Positions 1 through 5,898 of a DNA stretch of 5,965 nucleotides are shown here, piece by piece (the first letter of the stretch is position 1; each line of letters begins with the position of its first letter). This DNA comes from Candidatus Poribacteria bacterium (GTDB taxonomy: Bacteria > Poribacteria > WGA-4E > UBA9662): NCBI GenBank assembly GCA_002729015.1, contig PBVO01000092.1:1-5965 (forward strand). Direction: 5' to 3'. The notes below the pieces were generated by a model, which saw only the letters and a list, made by a program, of their open reading frames with translations, was not told where the DNA came from and made no database searches. The translations under genes were made by a program, and so were the position numbers.

Positions 1-142
1 AACCTGTCAGGTCAGTGATGTTAGAGCCTGACGCATCTATCCTGCTAATTTCATTGAGTTCAAGGTCGGTAATTGTAGCGCCACTATCTTTTCCCAGTGC
101 TTGCTCTAAGATAGCTTTTAGATTAGCATCAGGAAAATTGAC
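1..142 (-). repeat. Start of LRR module F (cap only, cut by the window edge)
   Basis: Reads VNFPDANLKAILEQALGK, then an acidic linker and NITDLTG at the edge, matching the opening of the other modules. The gene clearly extends further left. Confidence 0.8.
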
Positions 143-850
143 GAATTGTGCTTCTGGAATCGATTCATGCTCAACATTAATTCCGTCATCTTTGAGTCCT
201 TGAATGATCGATCCCGCACTAGCTGTCAACGGGTTTTCTTTTAAATCCAGGTAGATAAGATGCGGGTAATTGTTCTTTGACAAACTACCAATGTAGTCTA
301 CCCGATTCCCTCCTAGATTCAGAAATCGAAGTTCACTCAAATTTGACAGAGGAGTCAGATCCTTAACCAGATTATGTCTTAGATCTAGATCAGTAAGGCT
401 AGTCAAGCTCGACAATGAACTTACATCAGTAATTTGGTTGATAGAAAGAGCCAATTCGGTCAGGCTAATTAAATTAGACAACGGACTGGTGTCGTCGATT
501 TGATTCGCTCCGAGTTCCAAGTTAGTAAGATTAACCAGGCTAGATAAAGGTTCAATATCACTAATCTGATTGTTAGTCAGACGAAGATCGCCCAAGTTAG
601 TCAAGCTATACAAAGGACTAAGATCCGTGATCTGGTTACTACTTAGATTCAATTTGGTCAGGTTGGTACAGTATTCTAAACCTCTCAGATCTGTAATGTT
701 CCTAGATACGAGATATAACCAGCCCCCTGTATTTTGTGCTTCGGTTGGGCGATGTAACTCAGATAACTCCAGATCGGTAATAGGTTCGCCTGGATTTTTA
801 CCCAGTTCGCCTTCTAATGCTGTTCTCAGATTGGAATCGGGAATATTCAC
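143..850 (-). repeat. LRR module E (236 codons, 7 LRRs), beyond the TAG
   Basis: Cap VNIPDSNLRTALEGELGK, a longer linker containing GGWLYL, then GLEYC and seven LRRs ending NPLTASAGSIIQGLKDDG. At its end the codon matching the amber position of module B is TCG (Ser), one substitution from TAG. Confidence 0.8.
584..687. repeat. Direct repeat R2, copy 2 (module E)
   Basis: Partner of 1088-1191. It encodes the GLEYC repeat and the following LRRs of module E. Confidence 0.85.
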
Positions 851-1327
851 GATTATTGCTGCGGGTATTGGGTCATGAATGACCGTAGTCGCACCATCTC
901 GGAGTTTCTGTATGACACTTCCGGCACTGGCAGATAAATGATTGTTTTGAACGTCTAAGACCTCTAGGTAGGATAGTCTTGATAATGAAGCAATATTATC
1001 GAGTTGGTTATCGGATAGATTCAAGCTGTAAAGATAAGGCAAATTGGACAAAATCCCAAGATGACTAATCTGATTGTTATGCAGATTAAGATCGCCCAAG
1101 TTAGTCAAGCTGTATAAAGGACCAAGATCCGTGATCTGGTTACTACTTAGATTCAAGTTGGTCAGGTTGGTACAGTGTTCTAAACCTCTCAAGTCCGTGA
1201 TACTAGAATTCGAGGCATCTAAGTTACTTATTTGACCTAATTCAATCCTAGTAATGGAAGCACCAGAATCTTTAGAGAGGGCTTGTTCTATCTGATAACG
1301 TAAATTAACATCGGGAATTTTCACTAC
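851..1327 (-). repeat. LRR module D (159 codons, 4 LRRs), beyond the TAG
   Basis: Cap VVKIPDVNLRYQIEQALSK, then GLEHC and four LRRs ending NHLSASAGSVIQKLRDG. Its first LRRs are nearly identical at the DNA level to those of module E. Confidence 0.8.
1088..1191. repeat. Direct repeat R2, copy 1 (module D)
   Basis: Aligns without gaps to 584-687 with 5 differences over 104 positions, at an offset of 504 nt (168 codons). It encodes the GLEHC repeat and the next two LRRs. Confidence 0.85.
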
Positions 1328-1807
1328 TAATGCGGTAGGAATTGGATTGTACTGAACCGTAGTCTGATTATTCTGGAGGATCCGTATGATTGATTCTGCA
1401 CTATCCGTCAGTGGGTTGTTCTCTAGGTCTAAGTAGGTTAAGTTGCTAAGATTAGACAATGAGATAATGTCACTGATCCGATTAGAAGACAAATACAATT
1501 CAGTCAGATTGGTCAGATTGGACAAAGGTCCAATATCATTAATCTGGTTATTGTGAAGATATAGCTCAGTCAAATTGTCTAAATGAGTCAGAGGCGTAAT
1601 ATCGGTGATTTGGTTAGCATTTAGTTTCAGCTCATTTAGGTTGTTGCAGTGTTCTAAACCTCTGACATCTCCAATGTTGGCGTCAGAAAGATCCAGTCTA
1701 TCACTCAACGCGGAAAGTTCTGACACTGAAATAGGATCGTCTACATCCTTACCCAATTCTTGTTCGAGCAACTTTCTCAGATTAGTATCGGGAATACTGG
1801 CTATCAC
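1328..1807 (-). repeat. LRR module C (160 codons, 4 LRRs), beyond the TAG
   Basis: Cap VIASIPDTNLRKLLEQELGK, then GLEHC and four LRRs ending NPLTDSAESIIRIL. Its length of 480 nt equals the offset between the 180-nt near-duplicates on either side of the TAG, which suggests it arose by a unit duplication involving the end of module B. Confidence 0.8.
1441..1620. repeat. Direct repeat R1, copy 2 (left of the TAG)
   Basis: Partner of 1921-2100. The longest exact stretch shared is 39 nt, at 1556-1594 in this copy. It codes for the LRRs of module C. The offset of 480 nt is 160 codons, so exchange between copies keeps the frame. Confidence 0.85.
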
Positions 1808-1870
1808 AACCTCTGGAAGTGGATCATCATGTAAAACAGTTGCTCCAGTCCCCCTTAATTCTTGAATGAT

Positions 1871-4800
1871 CTATGTTGAACGCGTAGTTAATGGGTTTTG
1901 CTGTAAGTCCAAGACTGTTAGGTTGCTGAGATTAGACAACGGGCTAATGTCATTAATTTGGTTAGAATACAAATACAACCTATTCAGATTGGTCAGATTG
2001 GACAAAGGTCCAATATCACTAATCTGGTTGTTGTAAAGATATAGCTCAGTCAAATTGTCTAAATGAGTCAGAGGAGTAATATCGGTGATTTGGTTGGCAT
2101 ATGGTTCCTCGCTCATTAAGGAGTTTAGCTTCAAGTCAGTCAGATTAGTCAAGTTGGAAACAAAGTTTATGTCTTCAAGCTGATTATCTACTAAAACTAA
2201 TCGGGTCAATCTAGTCATGTTGTACAAGAAACTTGTATCTTTAATCTTCGTGTGACTCAGGCCTAATTCTTCTAGGCTAGTCAGGCTGTATAAGGGGGTG
2301 ATGTCTCTGATTTCATCACGGTGGCGGTTCGAACTCAAATACAATTCAGTCAGATTGGTCAGACCGGATAGGGAACTAATATTGATGATCGGGTTTCCAC
2401 TTAAGTGTAGGGACTCTAGGTTAGTCAGATTAGACAAAGTTCTCAGATTAGTAATTTGGTTCTCACCCAGACTCAAGTAAGTCAAGTTAACCAGATTGGA
2501 TAGGGGACTAATATCACTAATCTGGTTGATGTGAAGATTTAGATGAGTCAGACTCGTCAAATTGGCTAGGGGGCTAAGGTCGCGAACCTGGTTAACTTCT
2601 AGATTGAGGTAAGTCAAGTTAACCAGATTGGATAGAAGACTAATATTCCCGCCGAACGGGTGGCCGCTTAATACTAAGACCTTCAGGTTAGTCAGATTGG
2701 ATAAAGGTCCAATATCACTAATCTGGTTTTTACCAGCACGACCGGGTAGATATAGATGAGTCAGACTCGTCAAATTGGCTAGGGGGCTAAGGTCGCGAAC
2801 CTGATTATCTTCTAGGTCGAGGTGAGTCAGCTTCGTCAAATTGGATAAGGGGCTAAGGTCGCTAATGTATTGATTATGCCTCAAATCTAAATGAGTAAGG
2901 TTAACACAATATTCTAAACCGGTTAGGTCGCTGATAAAATTACTTAAACGATTAAGGCCCCAAAAACTAACTATACTAGCCATTTCAAGATGGTTAATTG
3001 GATCTCCAGCATTTTTACCCAATTCCCATTCTAATAATTTTCGCAAATTAGCATCTGGAATATTGACATCTATCGGTTCTTGAATGAAACCATGTGTAAC
3101 GTTTACGGACCTATCTTTAAGTTCTTGTATGATTAGTCCTGCCTCAGCAGGTAATTGGTTGCCGAGTAAATTCAGTTCTGCCAAGTTAGACAGGTTGGAT
3201 AACACACTTATATCAGTTATTTGGTTCCCACCCAGATTCAACTCGATTAAGTTAGCTAAATTGGATAATAAACTTATGTCTGTTATTTGATTGCCCAGCA
3301 AATTTAGGTCCGTCACCTTAGTCAAATTAGATATTGGCCTGATGTTACTGATCCTATTTTGAGACAGGTCCAATTCGGTTAGACTAGTCAACAAGTTGGA
3401 TAAAGCACTAAGGTCACTAATCTGGTTGTCATGCAAATTGAGGACAGTCAAGTTAATGCAGTATTCTAAACCGGCTAGATTACTAATGCTGGAACTAGAG
3501 GCATCCAGTTGTCCACTTAACCCATCCAGTTCAAGGTCAGTAATGGAGTCACCATTACCCTTGCCCAGTGCTTGTTCTAGAAGAGATCGTAGATTGGTAT
3601 CAGGAATATTGACAGTGACCGTTTGTCGGAGACTTCCATTCTCATAAGCACCTATGTCGACCGTATCACCGAAAATTCGCTGATTATCGATCTTATCTGT
3701 ATTTGGTAGGCTAGTTATGTTAGTACTTCCCGCATCAATAGCCGGAGAACTATCCTGCAATTGATAATCCCTGTTTGCTGCATCTTGGAATTTCGGGTCC
3801 CCTGATATATTTCCATTCTCAGCTGAGACATTGGTTGGTAAAGGTCTATCGAATAATGAGTTAGATATATTTATCAGTTGTGAGGAAGGAACATCCCAAC
3901 CGGAAGAGTTTTCAGCAAAAATAGTATTAACAATATTGATAGTATTGGTTCCTGGAGATAAAAACTCATAAGTGTTGTCAACGATGGTGCAGTTGATGAC
4001 ACTTAAATCAGCACCAGCCAGCTGAACCCCCACATTATGGTCATAGATCAGAGTGTTGACCAAAGTCACTTCTGCTCCTTGACCAATATCCACTCCAACA
4101 TACGGGTAGGAATTTGGATTGGTAATTTCACAGTTTTCAACCGTTATATCGGTCGAATCAGGAGCCACATATACGTTAGGTATAGAAAGAGTACTTAATC
4201 GAATTGATTTTGCGCCCTCGATTCTGACCTCAACAGGGATTCGTCTAGGGTTTTTTGGGTCAGCTGACGAAATTTTCAAGTTGTTCTTGTAGATATAAAT
4301 AGGTTCTGTCTCGACAGAATCAGCATTGAAGATAATTTCATCTTTAGGCCACGCTCTGGAATACAAAACCTCATTCAAAGATTCACCGGCTTCGATTATA
4401 TGTCTGGTTGGAATTCGGTTTTCGTGATATAGCAATATGTTGTGCCAGGTTTGCTTTCCTGTCCTATCAATTGCTAGCAGATAAACCTGTCGCACTTCAG
4501 CTTGCTGGCTGGAGGAGCCTGGTGAATAGAAGGTTTCTAAATCGGTTGTGGCTGATTCATGCGTACCAAAGTTATATGACCCGGTAAAAGAAGTTCTACC
4601 GTCGATCAAAGAAAAAGATTCTCCAGGTATAGAGGAGATTGGGACCGTATCACCATTGTAACGATAATTACTGAACGAACTGCCTACATCAGCCCTTCCA
4701 TAGAAAGCAACCATATGAAGCCCATCATTATCGGTAATTGTAAAATCTACTTGATGAGTCATCGATCCGGAAGGATAAGAGGAGTTGGAGGAGACTTCTA

Positions 4801-5698
4801 TCTGAGGCGCTGAAAAAGCAGTAATATCAAAGCTGTCAAAATCTCCTCTATTGAAAAAAGGGCTGCTTCCCACAATAGCCTTAGCTAGGCTAGATAAAAT
4901 AATATCTGACCCACTCTTACCAAACCAACGGTATCCCAAAATATAATATTTTTGCCGGCCATCAGCACCGAAAGTTGCAGGCCTCCAATCATGACCTAGA
5001 CCAAATGCATGACCTAGTTCATGTGTAGTCAGCGCCGAATTTAAATTTTCTGTCGATACCACACAGATGCCCGAACTTGGGCTATTCGCTTTAGCTATAC
5101 CACCTGTATAAGCTACGTCTAACATAACCACGTAATAGATGGTCCTGTCTTCCGGGTAGTCAGCTTGTAACGTATTGTCTGATCCTAGATCCGGGTATAT
5201 ATTATTGATCAAGTTCCCACTCCAATTCGCGGCCCACGAATCGTATTCACTAAGGCTATGTGCACCGACCTTCTGGTAGACAGTGACTTGACCTGATGGG
5301 TCCTCAACCAATTCAAACGTTTTTCCTATTCCATCATCATCCAGATAACCATCTGCTGCCATCTGGTCTTGATAAAAAGTCTGAACTTCTAGCATTAGTG
5401 TCTTAATTTGGCCAGCTACAGTATCTTTATCGGCCACTGTTGGATTCAGATCGCTAGGAATTAACAAGACTGGTAAAACTTTCAAGTGGTTTTTGTTCAA
5501 ATCAATCGGAACCGCGTCCGAGAGCCGATTAAATTGATACTCATCTTGATCATGGCTGTGGTGATGGGCAATCCCATTATGCTGGTGATCATATCCGTCG
5601 AAAATATATGGTGACGCCATCAAACTAGTAGAAAAAAGCACAACAACAAGTAACTGGTAAATATGGCAGATAATCTTTTGATCGGCGGGGCTTTTCAT
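1871..5698 (-). CDS. Exported metallopeptidase / beta-helix / leucine-rich repeat protein (1275 aa, ends at a suspect in-frame TAG)
   Basis: Large secreted or surface protein. Seen in the sequence: a signal peptide at residues 1-28; a His-rich stretch at 38-50; a zinc metallopeptidase domain at about 70-285 with HELGHAFGLGHD at 226-237; an Ig-like region at about 296-425; a parallel beta-helix at about 430-686 ending DIGAYE; then two capped LRR modules at 694-876 and 877-1275, with 5 and 15 repeats. Consensus repeats read LSNLTNLTxLxLxxNQISDI. The start is supported by GAGGTG five bases before the ATG and by the signal peptide directly following it. The family role is inferred as extracellular proteolysis combined with ligand binding or adhesion; no substrate can be named. 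The stop is doubtful because the frame continues intact for 623 codons beyond it, and the truncated form has no C-terminal anchor. Domain types are confident; the biological function is not. Confidence 0.93.
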   Translation of the reverse strand: MKSPADQKIICHIYQLLVVVLFSTSLMASPYIFDGYDHQHNGIAHHHSHDQDEYQFNRLSDAVPIDLNKNHLKVLPVLLIPSDLNPTVADKDTVAGQIKTLMLEVQTFYQDQMAADGYLDDDGIGKTFELVEDPSGQVTVYQKVGAHSLSEYDSWAANWSGNLINNIYPDLGSDNTLQADYPEDRTIYYVVMLDVAYTGGIAKANSPSSGICVVSTENLNSALTTHELGHAFGLGHDWRPATFGADGRQKYYILGYRWFGKSGSDIILSSLAKAIVGSSPFFNRGDFDSFDITAFSAPQIEVSSNSSYPSGSMTHQVDFTITDNDGLHMVAFYGRADVGSSFSNYRYNGDTVPISSIPGESFSLIDGRTSFTGSYNFGTHESATTDLETFYSPGSSSQQAEVRQVYLLAIDRTGKQTWHNILLYHENRIPTRHIIEAGESLNEVLYSRAWPKDEIIFNADSVETEPIYIYKNNLKISSADPKNPRRIPVEVRIEGAKSIRLSTLSIPNVYVAPDSTDITVENCEITNPNSYPYVGVDIGQGAEVTLVNTLIYDHNVGVQLAGADLSVINCTIVDNTYEFLSPGTNTINIVNTIFAENSSGWDVPSSQLINISNSLFDRPLPTNVSAENGNISGDPKFQDAANRDYQLQDSSPAIDAGSTNITSLPNTDKIDNQRIFGDTVDIGAYENGSLRQTVTVNIPDTNLRSLLEQALGKGNGDSITDLELDGLSGQLDASSSSISNLAGLEYCINLTVLNLHDNQISDLSALSNLLTSLTELDLSQNRISNIRPISNLTKVTDLNLLGNQITDISLLSNLANLIELNLGGNQITDISVLSNLSNLAELNLLGNQLPAEAGLIIQELKDRSVNVTHGFIQEPIDVNIPDANLRKLLEWELGKNAGDPINHLEMASIVSFWGLNRLSNFISDLTGLEYCVNLTHLDLRHNQYISDLSPLSNLTKLTHLDLEDNQVRDLSPLANLTSLTHLYLPGRAGKNQISDIGPLSNLTNLKVLVLSGHPFGGNISLLSNLVNLTYLNLEVNQVRDLSPLANLTSLTHLNLHINQISDISPLSNLVNLTYLSLGENQITNLRTLSNLTNLESLHLSGNPIINISSLSGLTNLTELYLSSNRHRDEIRDITPLYSLTSLEELGLSHTKIKDTSFLYNMTRLTRLVLVDNQLEDINFVSNLTNLTDLKLNSLMSEEPYANQITDITPLTHLDNLTELYLYNNQISDIGPLSNLTNLNRLYLYSNQINDISPLSNLSNLTVLDLQQNPLTTRST
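1921..2100. repeat. Direct repeat R1, copy 1 (right of the TAG)
   Basis: Aligns without gaps to 1441-1620 at an offset of 480 nt. I counted 20 differences over 180 positions, and only 5 over the 116 positions 1985-2100. It codes for the last three LRRs of module B, in part. Confidence 0.85.
2540..2590. repeat. Perfect 51-nt direct repeat R3, copy 1
   Basis: Identical to 2753-2803. It encodes VRDLSPLANLTSLTHLx within module B. Confidence 0.9.
2753..2803. repeat. Perfect 51-nt direct repeat R3, copy 2
   Basis: Identical to 2540-2590. The offset is 213 nt (71 codons), which is three 22-residue LRRs plus the five extra residues contributed by the PGRAG insertion. Confidence 0.9.
3071..3619 (-). 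repeat. LRR module A (183 codons, 5 LRRs)
   Basis: Starts at residue 694 with the cap VTVNIPDTNLRSLLEQALGK, then an acidic linker and GLEYC, followed by five LRRs, and closes with the module-end motif IIQELKDRSVNVTHG. This is the first of six such modules and directly follows the beta-helix. Confidence 0.85.
3641..4411 (-). other. Right-handed parallel beta-helix with choice-of-anchor-Q-like end (residues about 430-686)
   Basis: Short repeating coils such as DITVENCEITN, AEVTLVNTLIYDHNVGV, LSVINCTIVDN and INIVNTIFAENSSG are typical of pectate-lyase-like beta-helices. The end of the domain carries DYQLQDSSPAIDAGS (644-658), then DKIDNQRIFG and DTVDIGAYE (678-686). This closely follows the pattern of choice-of-anchor Q domains (YxLxxxSPAIDAG, later DxxxxxR, then VDxGAYE). 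Such domains are common in secreted proteins; a carbohydrate-binding or structural role is likely. I see no catalytic residues of a polysaccharide lyase that I could defend. Confidence 0.8.
4424..4813 (-). other. Ig-like beta-sandwich region (residues about 296-425)
   Basis: Alternating hydrophobic strands such as HQVDFTITDNDGLHMVAFYG and VYLLAIDRTGKQTW resemble bacterial Ig-like or fibronectin-like domains, in which the penultimate strand often reads xxAxDxxGN. It lies between the peptidase and the beta-helix, and probably acts as a spacer or accessory binding module. The assignment rests on pattern only. Confidence 0.5.
4844..5491 (-). other. Zinc metallopeptidase domain, reprolysin/metzincin type (residues about 70-285)
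   Basis: The domain opens with a beta-strand, HLKVLPVLLIP, and holds the zinc-binding motif HELGHAFGLGHD at 226-237: His226, His230 and His236 as ligands, Glu227 as catalytic base, Gly233 at the turn, and Asp237 after the third His as in adamalysins/reprolysins. A strand IYYVVMLDVAY at 187-197 precedes the active-site helix. The expected Met-turn (IMSY in many relatives I recall) appears as ILGY at 253-256, with Leu replacing Met. The catalytic residues are complete, so activity is plausible. It probably acts outside the cytoplasm. Domain edges are approximate. Confidence 0.85.
5549..5587 (-). other. Histidine-rich segment just after the signal peptide (residues 38-50)
   Basis: Residues 38-50 read HQHNGIAHHHSHD, with six His in thirteen positions and acidic residues nearby. 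It sits at the very start of the mature protein, ahead of the zinc peptidase domain. Such stretches can bind Zn or Ni. A role in metal capture for the adjacent enzyme is inference only. Confidence 0.6.
5615..5698 (-). other. Sec-type signal peptide (residues 1-28)
   Basis: The N-terminus has a charged region (Lys2, Lys8), then a hydrophobic core IYQLLVVVLFSTSL, then a polar border near LMAS. Cleavage is most likely after Ala28 or Ser29; the exact site is uncertain because position -3 is bulky. There is no lipobox Cys after the core (the only Cys, at 11, precedes it), so a lipoprotein is unlikely. It implies export across the inner membrane. Confidence 0.85.
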
Positions 5699-5796
5699 AT
5701 TTTCACCTCAACGAAATCAGGCAAGAAAAACAACAGATTCAATGATGGATAATTTTTTTTTGATTTAGCTAGTAAAGTGAATTTGTATTTGTCCAT
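5695..5796 (-). CDS. Possible 33-codon leader ORF overlapping the start of the large gene
   Basis: An ATG at 5796 opens a 33-codon frame (MDKYKFTLLAKSKKNYPS...) that ends in TGA at 5697-5695. The TGA overlaps the large gene's ATG as ATGA, a common arrangement for translational coupling. AAGGGAG at 5806-5812 lies nine bases upstream, a good spacing; an in-frame ATG at 5802 is also possible but too close to it. The peptide is basic at first, then hydrophobic (LNLLFFLPDF). I do not recognise it. It may be a leader peptide, or a chance frame of this length in AT-rich DNA. Confidence 0.35.
   Translation of the reverse strand: MDKYKFTLLAKSKKNYPSLNLLFFLPDFVEVKI
5704..5709 (-). promoter_or_regulatory. 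Ribosome binding site of the large gene
   Basis: GAGGTG on the minus strand, five bases upstream of the ATG at 5698. It supports this start, and the signal peptide begins immediately after it. The site lies inside the last codons of the possible leader ORF. Confidence 0.8.
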
Positions 5797-5869
5797 TCCC
5801 ATTGTCTCCCTTTGTATTCTAGTATCGCTTCTTTTTTGGTTACATCATCCTTTTGATACAAAAGCAGCA

Positions 5870-5898
5870 CAAATATAATTCGGTAGCCACAATTCAAA
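5870..5898 (-). promoter_or_regulatory. Candidate promoter, Bacteroidota-like (TTTG-N17-TATATTTG)
   Basis: On the minus strand TTTG at 5898-5895 is followed after 17 bases by TATATTTG at 5877-5870, matching the TAnnTTTG -7 element of Bacteroidota. It would start transcription roughly 160 bases before the large gene and 60 before the leader ORF. Such short motifs occur by chance in AT-rich DNA, and the host phylum is unknown. Confidence 0.25.

Larger units (their letters stand above)
1..1870 (-). pseudogene. In-frame continuation of the LRR protein beyond the amber codon (partial, runs off the left edge)
   Basis: Reading on in the same frame after the TAG at 1871-1873 gives 623 sense codons with no further stop, up to the window edge. 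The first residues, IIQEL, are the expected end of an LRR module (compare IIQELK, IIRIL, VIQKL and IIQGL at the other module ends). Three complete modules with 4, 4 and 7 LRRs follow, and then the cap of a fourth. No ATG occurs in this frame, so independent translation would need a rare start codon, and none is clearly paired with a ribosome binding site. It is therefore best regarded as the rest of the upstream gene, either disrupted or wrongly interrupted. The true C-terminus, where a sorting or anchoring domain would be expected, is outside the window. The coding nature is clear; whether it is expressed is unknown. Confidence 0.85.
1808..3070 (-). repeat. LRR module B (421 codons including the TAG, 15 LRRs)
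   Basis: Starts at residue 877 with DVNIPDANLRKLLEWELGK. It is by far the largest module, with 15 LRRs against 4 to 7 in the others. Several repeats carry extra residues: PGRAG near 985-989, PFGG at 1014-1017, RHRDE near 1125-1129, and an SLMSEEPY insertion at 1193-1200. The TAG sits at codon 1276 within the module-end motif, after NPLTTRST. Confidence 0.85.

Noticed and set aside
1..1870. A separate downstream gene starting after the TAG
   Set aside because: No ATG occurs in this frame over 623 codons, no well-spaced ribosome binding site was seen, and the first residues complete the module interrupted by the stop.
1..3619. Regular short repeats of about 66 nt that could suggest a CRISPR or minisatellite array
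   Set aside because: The period is 22 codons, the units are degenerate with conserved Leu and Asn positions, and the frame is open throughout. These are LRR-coding repeats.
1871..3619. Many NLT sequons (Asn-x-Thr) as N-glycosylation sites
   Set aside because: They come from the LRR consensus SNLTNLT and need no glycosylation to explain them; there is no evidence of a bacterial oligosaccharyltransferase here.
1..3650. Plus-strand open frames, for example at 15-203, 570-878, 1605-1865, 2298-2480, 3084-3290 and 3396-3647
   Set aside because: They lie antisense to the LRR codons, recur at equivalent module positions, and owe their openness to the repeated codon pattern. None has a convincing ribosome binding site or a recognisable product.
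5549..5587. The His cluster as a cloning affinity tag
   Set aside because: The His residues are interrupted by Gln, Asn, Gly, Ile, Ala and Ser, and lie after a natural signal peptide; there is no vector sequence around it.
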